A stretch of DNA of 64,000 bases, taken from assembly GCA_964006375.1 (NCBI GenBank), contig OZ023265.1:168602533-168666532 (forward strand), read 5' to 3'. Under the pieces are notes generated by a model that searched no databases, had not been told where the DNA came from, and saw nothing but the letters and a program-made list of their open reading frames with translations. The translations under genes and the position numbers were made by a program. Shown piece by piece: positions 32,401 to 43,780 of this stretch. Position 1 is the first letter of the stretch. Every line of letters begins with the position of its first letter. Source of the DNA: Tillus elongatus (lineage: Eukaryota > Arthropoda > Insecta > Coleoptera > Cleridae).

Positions 32401-34699
32401 ACAAATGACAGGAACTCATAAGTGTGATGTTTACAAACAAAACTTACATTGCAAAACGTCATTTGAGTGATTACAACTGTTTTCAAGGCTAACCTGACCA
32501 AAGATGGGTTTTAATTGAACAAGCCTTGTAATAGATGCTGTATATGCTTTTAAAATGCACTTTTCAATTATACCTTGGGTGAATTAGCTAATTTGTTATT
32601 ACATTGTGGTGAAGCGAAACAAAATGGAAAAGAAGCAGTGAGAATTTATTATGACAGGTTTTCCCGGATGAATAGCACGCAGCAGAAATATTTTTGGACA
32701 TATCTGCAGATGTTTTAGGGAAATAGATGCCTTGAAATCTGTAAAATCTAATTCTATATGCAAAAGATACCAATGACCTCCTCAAATTGAAGAGTCAGTT
32801 CTCAATGCAGTGGAAGGTAACCCCACTACAATTGTCAGAATCGTTTCTACCGAGAAAGTATTGCAAATTAAATCACTACATCCAAATAGCTGTGATAATC
32901 TACTCTTTTTAGAAATACTATCTCATGAAATGATTTCAGGATCCATGACTTGAACAAAAAGAAAATATTCGTATTCCTCTACCGATAAACTTCTGAAAGG
33001 TTATATTACTCGACTTTTAACAAAAAAAATTAAATTTTCATAAAATCACCCCCCATTGATCCCCTACCCCCTGAAGTGACCCAACCCAAAGACAATATGA
33101 AGTGTTCCTTTGCCAAAGACAAAACAAATCCCATTCCAGAATCAAGTTGTGTACGTTTTCAGATGTTTTGTCTTTTTTTGTTCTTAAAAAAAATTGGCAT
33201 CAATATTCCACCCTTACACATTTAACCCCAAATTTGATTTCAGCATAGAATACCAGATGTTTGATGAAATTCAAAGTTTTGTAATAAACAAACAAACATA
33301 ATATTACTGAAGGTTTAAAAAAACATTCAATTTTCTCAAAATCATTTATCACCTATCCCCTGGAGCAATTTTAAAATAATCTGAACCGTTCGTTACAGAC
33401 CAAAAAAAATTGTTTCCAAATCATGCTTTTTATATTTGTGTATGGGACAGTATTAGTTATTTGGACAATCAAAATAAATGGAAACTTTGAAACTACAAAA
33501 GTTTTTGACGTACCTGCATAAACTCCAAGCAACACAATGCACAAATTGTAACAAAAATGGACTGTGCACTTATGGAACCTCAGGCAGAAGATTCCAATTT
33601 TTATTGACAATTGAGATTGCTTTGAATGTGTTTTAAGTAAGGTAGCGAAAGATCATCAAACAACAATGAGTTGGCCTCGTATATATGTACATACTACGCA
33701 AATCCGTTTATTAGTGTATAGACTTTTATAAGCAACGTTCAGTCGCGAGGACTCAATAATTTACTCGAGTGTCACAATGAGTTCAAGAAGAGATATGTAC
33801 GGTGTCACATTGGACTGCTAGGAAATCAACATGTGTAACAATTCCTTGAAACGCCAACCAGAGAAACCTTAAGCTTCAACATATAAAAACATTGTATCGT
33901 CTGTATTTTTAAACAAACCAAAATTTTTTGTAGAAAACAATTAATTATAAATTAAAATAGTTCATTTGTCCATCTCAAACCACTATCAGAATTGATTTAA
34001 TTAAAAACGTTTAAATTAAAACCAACTAGGCGTATTGTTTTGCCTCTTTTTTTTGTTGGAGAATTATATTTCATGTACTTTTACATTTACTAAACTGTTG
34101 GAATTGTGATACATAGTCTTCTTTAATTAGTCGATAGTAGATAACACTAGAACTAAATTCACTTTCAAATGTATATTAAAACTATTAATATGACCTATAT
34201 ATTATATTGATTTTACATGACAGCTCTTTCCCAACGATGTGTCTTTTTTAGATAATTTATCCATATCGGAGGGAAACAGCTGCCACGTAATTATAATAAT
34301 AAAATGTAAATCTTACACCTGTTAGTAAATATATTATTTTACACGACTTTCATTAACAGCCTTTGATTGTATTGTCACAATAAGCGAATTTTGTCCCTTA
34401 CTTAAATATACCTTGTATTGTTTTTTGTTAATTACACTTTTAAAATTGTATTAAACTTCCTTTCTTTTAACTTATTGTTTATTTTCTGTGAGAACTATTA
34501 GGGAATTTCCCACATCCAACACTTTTAGATAAATCAACTGCTGATAAATATAATTTGACATCACTAATGCACGTCGACACTACTCTTTCCCTTTGCATTC
34601 CTTGTCTTTACTGAGTTATTTACATGTGAACTTCTTCATGATCTGTTACTATAAGTTAAAAAACATTTAAAGGAGGTACGACTGCAAAATCTGAAAAAG
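32401..34699. other. Intergenic, mostly featureless
   Basis: No gene recognised over 2.3 kb. Two loosely similar segments (near 33040 CACCCCCCATTGATCCCCTA and near 33345 CACCTATCCCCTGGAGC) suggest a decayed local repeat. Confidence 0.35.
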
Positions 34700-34925
34700 G
34701 CAGCTGTTAGAGATCCGACTAAGCTATTTTTTTCGCTTTTCCACTCATATTTACAGTTCGTTTTCCTCGCCCTACACCCTTATTAACTCCTGGTCCTGTA
34801 ACTTTTTTAGAGGTTGTTTATAAGAAATGTTTGTTGTGGGTTATGCACCTAGGAGAATCCTAAGCATGTTTCGGAAAACAATTCTCAAAACCCTCCATGA
34901 GGTAAACTGCTAATTTACCAAATTA
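34700..34925. repeat. Fold-back element arm fragment
   Basis: TTAACTCCTGGTCCTGTAAC, TTGTTGTGGGTTATGCACC and CTAAGCATGTTTCGG match the arms at 5.7-6.5 and 50.8-51.2 kb. The partner arm is absent. Confidence 0.6.
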
Positions 34926-35490
34926 ATTTTATATATATATTTCATTTTGTGCTGTTTAGACAAATTAAATTCCTGATTGTCATTTATTTTATTTATTTTA
35001 TTAAATTAACCCACTATAAAGATTGATCTAGAGATATTGTATTTTATTTGTCCCTTTGGTAGTACCTTTCTTTTCATAAATCAAACATCTTAATCTTATG
35101 AAAATTCACTACCATAACGCACTTGCTGCGTCCCGAGTTTTTTTGTAGTAATAGCAATTTTGCTCGGATTTCGCTTTCAACCATTTTTGCTCTTTAGAAC
35201 ACTTATCCAGCACAATATATTTCTTGGACCTACGATTCGTTTCGTCAGCAAAGTTGGGTGTATCAGAGAATAGATAAAACTGATTTAAAATTGTTTCACG
35301 CTAAAGTAAATAAAACAAAGGTATCTTTATGTTTTTGGTTCTTGGTCCTCGATCATTAATTACTGACCGTCTTTGGTTGAAGTCGGTTTAAAGGTACTAT
35401 CCATAAAAGGTAGTTAGCTAAACAAGCAAACAAAGCGTTATCAACTAGAAGAAAAGATATTAGTAAATCACTCTAAATCATCTGAACTCG

Positions 35491-35496
<6 letters not shown>
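34926..35496. other. Non-coding with one shared element terminus
   Basis: 35100-35133 is a perfect copy of the shared end (GAAAATTCACTACCATAACG + CACTTGCTGCGTCC), followed by CGAGTTTTTTT. Nothing else is recognised. Confidence 0.6.

Positions 35497-35576
<80 letters not shown>
35497..35576. repeat. (TA)n microsatellite, left part of a split tract
   Basis: TA tract ending exactly at the hAT terminus. Confidence 0.96.
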
Positions 35577-35580
<4 letters not shown>

Positions 35581-36341
35581 GGTGTGCGAACCCATGTTTT
35601 GTTCGAACAGAACTATAAACGAACCCAAGCAAATATGTTGCCTCGAACTTCGAACCTCTGAAATAGTATATCTAAGGTTCATATATCATTTCCTTAAACA
35701 CAAAATTTAGGAATTGTACCATACGATATTTGATATGTGAAAGATTCCCATTCTTTTAACAAAAAGGAAGAGTTCGGCAAATTTGCAGGTTGATTGGGTG
35801 AAAATGCCTTCTGGAGCTGAATGTTTTGGCTCATGGTGAAATAAATCATGTTGAAACCAGTGTTTTCCAAAGTCAATCTGCAATTATCCTCATAAATTCT
35901 GAAACTTTACGTTACCGATTGCTTTAGAACACCGCCATCATAATGTTGTTACTGAAGAATGTGTTGGGAGGCTAGGATATATAAGAAAAATAATTCTGTT
36001 ATTGATAAATGGCTCCGTAGTGTCACAATGTGCCCACCAACTGTCAAAACTATGCATGAGTGAAATCTCCTAAAATTATGCTATCCACTCAATGAGACCG
36101 ATAACGAGTTTAAAGCGCCGCTACCGAGTTAACGGGGCCGCAACTTCGCTATCTTTGGCAGCATAGAATGCCTGTAAAGTTAAATTTCGAAGTATTTTTG
36201 AGCAACGAACTTCGAACTATTTTGGAGAATTACATATTTCGAACTTCGAACAACTTCAACATCGCTAGTGCGAACATATTTTCGAACCGAAGGTTCGGTT
36301 CGAGTTCGGGTTCGGTTCGAAATTTCGAAGCTTCGCACACC

Positions 36342-36345
<4 letters not shown>
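35577..36345. mobile_element. Non-autonomous hAT element inserted in a TA tract
   Basis: Termini TAGAGGTGTGCGAA (35577) and TTCGCACACCTCTA (36345) are perfect 14-bp inverted repeats of the hAT type. Both sides are flanked by TA repeat, consistent with an 8-bp ATATATAT target duplication. Subterminal regions are rich in TTCGAAC / GTTCGAA motifs (35601-35660, 36180-36330). It has no transposase ORF. The tracts on either side were presumably one microsatellite before insertion. Confidence 0.85.

Positions 36346-36437
<92 letters not shown>
36346..36437. repeat. (TA)n microsatellite, right part of a split tract
   Basis: Starts immediately after the hAT end. Confidence 0.96.
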
Positions 36438-36439
<2 letters not shown>

Positions 36440-36720
36440 TACAGATAACTAAAAAATTAATGGGCCGATTCTGATGAAATTTTGGTATATGCCTCTCTTT
36501 TGTAAGTGGCTTGGACAAGTTCATTATCCAGGTAAATTGGACCAGTTTTTCAGGGGAAATTGTGAGTTTCCCTTCGGAAAATATTGGAATCTCCGAAAAC
36601 AACAAAGTTATGACAACCAAATTTGGTATACACGGTTCTACTATCAAACTTGCCATACACACCTAAATTCAGATCTCTAAGTTAAAATTTAAAAAATATA
36701 GGCATTTAAAGAAAAAAAAT
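36438..36720 (+). mobile_element. TA-containing interspersed element, distal body
   Basis: CAGATAACTAAAAAATTAAT, GGCCGATTCTGATGAAATTT and GGCTTGGACAAGTTCATTAT are the conserved block following TA tracts at 48.2 and 2.0 kb. No distal terminus seen. Confidence 0.65.
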
Positions 36721-36957
36721 TGATGCCACTGGTGATCAGAGGAAGGCACAACAACAAAATATTTTGTGTGGTTTACAAAACCAATTTAATATTATATACA
36801 AAGGTTAAGCTTCAATGACGCAAAAGAGTCAAGAAGTAGGTAGCAGAAAAATTAGTTTGTAAGTTTTATAATTTTTCCGCTTAAAACGTTAAAGTTGTGA
36901 TTTGCAACATCAAAATTTGCAATTTTCATGCAAATAATCAGAAACAAATACGGATGT
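36721..36957. other. Short intergenic, nothing recognised
   Basis: AT-rich. Confidence 0.35.
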
Positions 36958-37071
36958 AAGGCTAGATCTATTGTCACGGCAATTAGAACCTTAGAGCGGT
37001 TTCGCTCTACTTAGAGCTCGTCAGTACGGCATACTAATTGCAGCGAAAATACAGCTATAAAGTAATACGGC
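36958..37071 (-). mobile_element. Retrozyme-like repeat copy, interrupted by LINE-B
   Basis: Matches 19.63-19.74 kb (GTAAGGCTAGATCTATTGTC ... AAAGTAATACGGC). It breaks at 37071 and resumes after the LINE with TATGGTAGCCAGCTTCCCA at 38658, as at 19747 (TATGGTAGCCAGCCTC). Confidence 0.7.
36972..37046 (-). ncRNA. Hammerhead ribozyme motif 3 (core intact)
   Basis: Minus strand 5'-3': stem I strand UUCGCUGCAAU, 10-nt bulge UAGUAUGCCG, UA, CUGACGA, stem II GCUCU-AAGU-AGAGC (perfect 5 bp), GAAA, stem III CC-GCUCUAA-GG closed by A-U, then UUC with presumed cleavage after C, UA, stem I strand AUUGCCGUGAC. Core positions CUGANGA and GAAA and the NUH site are all present. The outer stem I strands pair at 9 of 11 positions. 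Compared with motif 1, a U-A pair has become C-G, a compensatory change. One extra U between stem III and the cleavage site is unusual and leaves the register slightly uncertain. Confidence 0.7.
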
Positions 37072-38649
37072 ATTGTCATCATACTCCGAGGAAAGGTTAC
37101 ACAGTCAGTGTGAGAGCGAATGCAGACAGTACTGAAAGTGGTGGAAGGGTGGACGGTTGGTCAAGGGCTCGGAGTGAGCCCCGAGAAAGCAACCGTCCTA
37201 CCGTTTACTAGGAGGAGCAAGTGGGAGAGCCACAGAACTTTCACTCTATACGGTAGGAATATTCCAATGGCCAGGAAGGTAAAATATCTTGGGGTCATAT
37301 TGGACTCTAAGCTAACCTGGAATGGTCACGTTGGAAAAATACTGCGTAAGGCAGTCATGACCTTAGCCGTCACTAGGCGGCTATATGGAAAAACGTGGAG
37401 ACAAAAGATCTAGTATGGCCCACTGGCTATACACAAGGGTGGTCAGACCATCGTTAACATACGCAGCACTGGTCTGGCGGCCTAAGGTGACACATTCCAG
37501 TGCCAAACAAAAACTAGGCAAGCAGACTACCCTGCAATGGTAGACTGAAGATCAACCCAGGCTTCACGGGCCACTGCAAAATTCAGGAGATGATGAAGGA
37601 GCCCATGCTTGAAATGAGGTCAGACTTCGCGAGCCCGCGAATCTGCAGGGAAAACAACTTTACAGTGGAAATCCCCGACCGTGAGGCATGGCGGGAGGAG
37701 ACGCCGGGCATACCACGGGACGCGCTCTTCTGGTTCACGGACGGATCCGGTGGGGAGCGTGGGACGGGGGCAGGTGTTTATTCGGAAGGACCGAGGGTAA
37801 GTCATAGTATTTTCCTCTGAGCCCATGCAACGGGCTTTCAGGCCGAAATGTACGCCATTCTGCACTGTGTGCGGGAGAACAAGAGGAGGGGCTACACCAA
37901 CAAGCGGAACCTGATAGCCACAGACAGCCAGACAGCCCTTAAGGCCCTAAGTAGCCCACGGGTAAATTCCTGGCTGGTTATTGAGTGCCGAGACGAGACG
38001 AGCGACCTGGCTGTACAGAATGAGGTCACCCTCATCTGGGTGACAGGTCACTCGAGGGTCAAAGGCAATGAAGAAGCTGACAGTCTCGCGAAGAGATGGC
38101 CAGCAAAACCATTTATGGGACCAGAACCGGCTCTGGGCGTGACAAAGAGTACTGCCAGGGGCGCCATTAAGTCCTGGGTCAGAAACCAACACAAGGTGTA
38201 CTGGAAAGACTGTCCAGGGCTCAGATGTGGGAAGTCAATAATTGACGACCCCAATTCAAACTGTGGAGCTGCTAAATCTTAGCAGAGGACAGCTCAGAAA
38301 CATAACAGGTCTCTTGAAGGGAGACATGGTCGTCAAGGAATACTTGCATAAAATGGGGCGGTTCGAGGGGGACCTAGCATGCAGACTCTGCGGCGAGTGG
38401 GAGTAATCAGCCCAGCACATCTTGTGCGAGTGTAAAGCTCTGAACCGCAAAAGACAACTGATCTACGGTCAGTCTAGACCGGAGACAGAGCATTATAAAA
38501 CTTCCCCCTACCAATGGCTGTGCAGACTAGTTCAGGGCACAGTGATTTTGGAATGGATGGAGTAAAAAGACTAAGGGCATGCACAATAAGCCAAAGGTTG
38601 CAGTGCTATCGGGGCGGCAAAGCCCCGGATGAGCCCTGAGGGCAAAAAA
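37072..38649 (+). pseudogene. LINE-B copy 1: RT C-terminus, RNase H, zinc finger
   Basis: The 5'-truncated element reads ARKVKYLGVILDSKLTWNGH (RT thumb boundary), then an RNase H domain at 37730-38100 with all four acidic sites: FTDGS, FQAEMYAI, ATDSQTA and GHSRVKGNEEADSLAK. Next comes a C-terminal CRLCGEWE...HILCECKAL finger (about 38385-38440). RT plus RNase H points to the I/LOA/R1-type branch of non-LTR elements. Stops at 37818-37820 (TGA), in the finger (TAA) and elsewhere, plus frame changes, make it dead. The 3' end is GGGCAAAAAAAA. The target duplication AATACGGC at 37064-37071 and 38650-38657 fixes both limits. Confidence 0.85.
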
Positions 38650-38657
38650 AATACGGC

Positions 38658-39220
38658 TATGGTAGCCAGCTTCCCAAAACTTAGTGTTGTTATTGTAATG
38701 CATGTTTGTAAGAAATAAAAATTGATATCGATATAGGCATGTCAACTTGTTCATTAACCGATAATTTTCCAGCCGTTTTGAGCAACATATTATTATCGCA
38801 AAAGAAAACAATAAACACAAGACAATAATGATTGTGAACCTTAGTAAATTTAAGTAATGTCGGATTTGACAACGACTGTAATCTAGCAACAGATGACTTG
38901 CACAGCACCCATGGCATCCCCTATGAGACTTTAACTTTAAATCTTCAGGGGATAAAATTTTGATTAGATCTCAATTCTAAGAATCGCAAGTTTCTAAAAA
39001 ACGGGTGCTTTATCGAGAAATTTGTGGGAGGAGAAAAGGATAGAAAACTTAATTTGCTATAAAATTGAGGAATTTTAACTTTTAATTAGGTTAGGGTTAA
39101 AAAAACAAATCATTAAATGGGTGACCCACCCCTAATTCACCCTTTTTTGAGCTTATATCTACTTCAAATTTTTGTTAAATAACGATGTTGATAAAAGAAA
39201 ACCATCTACCAAATTTGGTT
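38658..39220. other. Remnant of interrupted repeat, then intergenic
   Basis: The first ~20 bp continue the hammerhead repeat. The rest has no recognised feature. Confidence 0.4.
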
Positions 39221-40570
39221 GTTCCATGTTAGGGCAATGCTGCAGGAAGCTGGCCAGACTACAAAGGCTGGCAATCCTGGGTATCACAGGCGCTATGAGG
39301 ACGACACCCTCAGCCGCGCTAGAGGTCCTGTTGATGCTGCCACCGCTTCCCATCTGTGTCAGCTGGAAGGCGATGGCGTCGCATCTCAGAATGCGAGACG
39401 CAGGAAACTGGTGCGGAGAGGGAGCAGTAATAGGGCATGCAAGAGTCGCCAATGAGGTGGAAAAGGAAATTCCGATTTCCGCCATAAAGGTGCGGGATGC
39501 CGAGGATGATATTAGGTTGACTAGGCCACACACCCTCAGCATCCCCAGTAGGGATCAGTGGAGGGAAAATGAGGTTGAATTCCAGCCCGTAAGCCTGGTC
39601 TGTTTCACCGACGGATTGCAGCTGGAGGACCAACAATCCTCCGGGTCAGGAATATACATCGAGGGTCTGGGAATGCGCGAGAGCTATGCTCTTGGCGCAT
39701 ATACCACGGCATTCGAAACAGAGGTGTACTCTATCCTGTCTGTAGCCAATAGACAGGATGTGAAGAGGAGTCCAGAGAAATGTTTGTACATCTGCTCGGA
39801 TAGCCAGGCAGTCCGCCGGGCAGTCAGCGTGGCCAGAATCAGGTCTACACTGGTTCAGGAGTGCGCGGACGCCCTCAAAGGACTCGCCAGGACAAAGAAG
39901 GTACAACTAGTGGTGGTTCAGGGACACTGTGGCGTAGCGGGGAATAGGGTGGCGAATAATCTCGTAAAGCTCATTCCCGGCGGCTGTTTTGTGGCCCGGA
40001 GCCGGCGATAGGCATAAGTAGGAAGACGGTCTCTGTCGCCTTAGACAGGTGGACCGAGGAAGCAATGAAGAGGCACTGGAAGTCGGTTGGTGGCTGCAGA
40101 CAGGCGAGGGACTTCATGGAGGGACCGGACAGAGATAAAGCTGTCTGGATACTCGGAAGGAGTCGACCCACGCTTCGCCGCATCCTTGGGGTGCTAACAG
40201 GCCACTGCGCCCTTAGAAGACACCTCACATTGATAGGCGTAGAGAGGAATCCCATTTGCCAGGAATGCGGCGAGGATGAGGAAACGTCCTACTATTACCT
40301 GTGCGAATGCGAGGCTTTTGGGAGTCTTAGAGCAGAATTGTACGGATCGAGGACTCTGCAGAGGAATCAGGTAAGTACAGTCCAACTGAAGACCGTCACG
40401 GCCTTCATCTCGAGGTCGAGGCGGTTTGGCGACGGAACCGAGGAGGAGTAGAGCATGGTTGCTGGGGTTGGCAAAAAGGGCCCATGGTGGCCTACCTGCT
40501 TGGTGTTGGCCTCCACACCACTGCTTCTACTACTACTAGGGCACTGCTGCAATACAACTATTTCTTGTAA
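39221..40570 (+). pseudogene. LINE-B copy 2: RT C-terminus, RNase H, zinc finger
   Basis: MLGQCCRKLARLQRLAILGI and TGAMRTTPSAALEVLLMLPP are the conserved post-RT segment of I/R1-type elements. RNase H follows with CFTDG, AFETEVYSI, CSDSQAVRRAV and QGHCGVAGNRVANN; the last acidic residue of GNExAD is lost. After a frame change at ~40000, WTEEAMKRHWKSVGGCRQAR and ICQECGEDEETSYYYLCECE give the C-terminal zinc finger. It stops at TAG 40449-40451, and the 3' UTR runs to about 40560. Less damaged than copy 1, but 5'-truncated with no catalytic RT. Confidence 0.82.
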
Positions 40571-41453
40571 TTATTAAAGAATCTTCTGAGGTTAATAAAT
40601 TACTAACCATGGGCGTCAAAGAAGAATTTTATATAAAAAATCGGCATGCTTTGAGGTCCTCTATAAAATGTATGAATCTCGCTCCGCTGCCTAAAGGCAG
40701 TCTCCTAATGTATTGCTTTATAAAATAAATACCGACAGAAGCACGTCCGATAGATAATAAAAGAATACAGATATTTCCGTCAAACGAAACATGTTAATTT
40801 TGGTATCGTTGAACCTCCCAAAATCGTTCGTGACTGCCTACCTGCAGAAGAATATAGAGTTATGGATATAAGATATTTAAAATTATTAATTTTCTAATGA
40901 CGCTAACCTGTCTAGTGAAACGACGTCATGTTTTTTTAAATGTGTTGTGGTGATTTGGATTCCCCAAGTGTGTTTATCAGTGCTCATCGCAGGTTCCAGT
41001 AGCGGTTCGTGCGTTAATGCTTTGGGGGTGCGCAAGAAAAAGAAAATGAAGGGCTCCCCTCTTTTTCCCCGAAAATGTATTATAAAAAAACCTACTTACT
41101 AAACTTAATAATTATTAACTCCTTACCAAGTTTACCTCTAGTTAGTTATAGGTTATAGTAGTAAAAAGTCCTTTCCTTTGGTAATTAATAACTATATAAT
41201 TTTAAATGTGTTGTTTGATTGTTTGATATAAAGCCATGACAATATGTGATCTTTGTCATTTTATACTTCACGTATCTTTTCAATTTTATTATATTTATTT
41301 ATATGTTCATTTACTCGTCTATTAATTTATATATTTATAAACGGCTAAGCCTATGTAGGTTAGCATTATATAATTTCAAATGTTTTGTTTGACATAAAAA
41401 CATGACAATATGTGATCTTTGTCGTTTTATACTGCACGCATCTTTTCAATTTT

Positions 41454-41457
<4 letters not shown>
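40571..41457. other. Intergenic with a ~95-bp direct repeat
   Basis: CATGACAATATGTGATCTTT followed by GTCRTTTTATACT occurs at about 41237 and 41401. The flanking ~30 bp are also similar, suggesting an old local duplication. Nothing else is recognised. Confidence 0.5.

Positions 41458-41536
<79 letters not shown>
41458..41536. repeat. (TA)n microsatellite
   Basis: Pure TA tract. It abuts the second direct repeat on its left. Confidence 0.96.
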
Positions 41537-41735
41537 TTTTTTTAACTTGAATTTTAAGATTGAATGAATTTTATGAAAATCCGCCAGAATGCCGTACTTG
41601 ATAGATGCAAACTTATTATAAATTTTGACTAAATAATTTAATATACTTTAAAATGTCTAAATGTGAGATGCTATTCACGAGGATCTAATCTATCGTAGTT
41701 ATATTCCTTCTACTAACACTATATTTTAGACTATA
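41537..41735. other. Short intergenic
   Basis: Contains AAAATCCGCCAGAATGCCGT, reminiscent of a degraded shared terminus. Not convincing. Confidence 0.3.
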
Positions 41736-41945
41736 TTTCAGCGCCTCCGTGGCCGTGCGGGAAAGTCGATTCAGACCTTCCAATACGGACTCGGGGGTCG
41801 ACGGTTCGAGCCTCACCGGCGGCGGATGGTTTTTCAAAAATCACTGTCGTCGTTGAAATCGAGCTCAAGGTGGAGGGTAGGTTAGTTTAGATGAGCAAAA
41901 AGGGTCAGCAATGGCCTAATTGCCAGTAAGCATCTTACCTTTTAC
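41736..41945 (+). mobile_element. tRNA-derived SINE, second family
   Basis: The head CGCCTCCGTGGCCGTGCGGG has an A-box-like TGGCCGTGCGG, and GGTCGACGGTTCGAGCCTC contains a good B box (GTTCGAGCC). The ~80-nt head looks like a long-variable-arm tRNA (Leu/Ser type). It is followed by ~130 nt of body (GGCCTAATTGCCAGTAAGC) and a tail of CTTACCTTTTACCTTA. No cloverleaf good enough for a real tRNA gene. Single copy in the window. Confidence 0.72.
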
Positions 41946-42078
41946 CTTAGACTATATTTAATTATCGTTGTTTCAATTACATAATATTTTGCTGTATACA
42001 AATCAATAATAAAATTGCTTTAAGAAAGATAATACGGTCCCGGCGATAAAATGAGCCTGTGATTCGAGAACAGCATAA
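41946..42078. other. Short intergenic
   Basis: No feature. Confidence 0.3.
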
Positions 42079-42459
42079 CTGTATGCCGATTCCCACGCTG
42101 GTCCGTTAAGCTGGAGCGATGTGGGCAATGTCAAATATTCTATTCGCGCAACATCAAAGGGCCGCCCTACAAGATTCAGTGCTGGGTATCATTATGCTGT
42201 GCTGCAAGTGTGGAATTTTAAATCGCACAACGGGATTGCTTATTCGGTCGTTTACGACGAAGATAGTCGATCATTTCGTATTGAAGTTTCCCATTTAGGT
42301 AGAGCGCCGAAGAATACACACCGACGAAGAACTGTGTATACGGATGTATATAACGTCCACAACCATTACCAACACTATACTTCTTCTGATTCTGTATTAA
42401 TGGCTGCCGACTCTGCTCCTCGATATACTAATTTTGTTTGTGTAGAATGCAGGAGGTAA
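42079..42459 (+). CDS. Hypothetical ORF, possibly a degenerate FLYWCH-like domain
   Basis: Open from a stop at 42076 to TAA 42457-42459, about 126 codons, with no ATG near the start. It reads LYADSHAGPLSWSDVGNVKY, SIRATSKGRPTRFSAGYHYA, then YSVVYDEDSRSFRIEVSHLG. The pattern SKGRPTLxFxGYxY...W..VYDEDxxxxRI is reminiscent of FLYWCH zinc-finger modules, but the expected Cys and His ligands are mostly missing. It could be an exon or transposon-associated relic. Not firmly recognised. Confidence 0.35.
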   Translation: MYADSHAGPLSWSDVGNVKYSIRATSKGRPTRFSAGYHYAVLQVWNFKSHNGIAYSVVYDEDSRSFRIEVSHLGRAPKNTHRRRTVYTDVYNVHNHYQHYTSSDSVLMAADSAPRYTNFVCVECRR

Positions 42460-43175
42460 AAAAATAAAAAATTATTAAAATATAGCATAGCAAAAATATT
42501 TTTCCCCGGCAGGCGGCAGTTCGCGCTCACTGGCGCACTTATTGAGGAGCGGCCCCTGGCAGGTTCCAATCTGTTGTTAGGTCGAACTCTTTATTAAATT
42601 TTAAACCACTATGGATATCTACGTTTGAAAACTTGCAACATAGTTGGAAAAGAGCTTTTAAAGCACAAGTTTTTTTTTTATTTAGCAAAAAGCTGTAAAT
42701 AACGGTCAACCTAAAACTATTTAGTTAAGAACCTCTAGTGAAATTGCGTTCACTAAAAATAAACTTAGCATACAAGATAATTACAAAATTTCTTGTACAC
42801 CATAATTTCCCAAAATTCCTATATTTTTACTCTATTAGATTCAGCTCGTTAAGCCTAACATTTTACGACATAATTTCCATCTGAAACCTTTTATGGCACC
42901 TCTCAAACGTTACGATCCAAACGATGTACAGCAAAATAAAGAATTAAATATTTGAATACGGAAGACAAAAGCGGGTGTAGTAAATTGTGCCACGGCATCG
43001 AAAATGTATTTTGCCATTATAAATCGTTTAGCGATTTGGGGTTATATAATACACCAGCAACCAAGCTCCGGACTGCTCCAGGCTACAGGATAATGAACTG
43101 AAATAAACTCCGGTCTTCTTCTAACGCTACCGAAAGATCTTCCATCTCATTCACTCTCGTGCGCTACGCCGCGAG
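42460..43175. other. Intergenic, nothing recognised
   Basis: AT-rich with a short GC-rich patch at 42505-42560. Confidence 0.35.
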
Positions 43176-43352
43176 ATGGAGCCGTGTAGAGCTTACGTCA
43201 GTTTGTTGCTAGACATCAAGAAGGCTGTGGATACTAAGATTGCTGTGAAACACTTGACAATCAATTCAGTGGAGACTAGACAGACTACAGTGCGGTTAAC
43301 GTACACTCTTGAGAAAAAATCTAAGACGGATTTTTACCCAAAGAAGCTTTAG
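43176..43352 (+). CDS. Small hypothetical ORF (58 codons)
   Basis: ATG at 43176, stop TAG 43350-43352. The product begins MEPCRAYVSLLLDIKKAVDT and ends YTLEKKSKTDFYPKKL. Composition is protein-like and more GC-balanced than its surroundings, but there is no known domain and no other support. May be a fragment of a transposon ORF. Confidence 0.25.
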   Translation: MEPCRAYVSLLLDIKKAVDTKIAVKHLTINSVETRQTTVRLTYTLEKKSKTDFYPKKL

Positions 43353-43780
43353 AGAGATTTTCATAAGAATATTATGTAGAAAATACTCGCTTCCGAGGCT
43401 ACTTGTTCTTCAATACAATAAGCTTTAACCTCCTAATATCGAGTGTTTATTTAGCAACATTATCTAATAGAGAATTGAATTTACGGAATAATAATAATAA
43501 TATAAATGCTAGTAATAAAATCATATTCTACTCAAAATATGTAGCCAGGTACATCGGAGCAGTTTTGAAGAAGAATTAATTTTTTTAGCTATTTAAAGGA
43601 TGTGTTTGCACAAATTGTCGCTGTGAAAAATATACCAACATCTTTCAGTTGATGAGAGACTGGATTGAAAAATATTTGGCTAACACAGAAATAGAAGATT
43701 TTTACATAATAAAAAGAATTTAGAATACTTCTAAAGGAACTCCCCTGAGGTGAAATGATCAGAAATAACTGAAAAAAAAA
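43353..43780. other. Intergenic, nothing recognised
   Basis: AT-rich, no feature. Confidence 0.35.

Noticed and set aside
39080..39105. TTAGGTTAGGG, resembling an insect telomeric repeat
   Set aside because: Only two imperfect units in isolation, with no array.
39159..39636. Minus-strand ORFs opposite LINE-B copy 2 (and similar ones at 37.6-38.3 kb and 53.3-57.7 kb)
   Set aside because: They are antisense shadows of well-supported retroelement frames.
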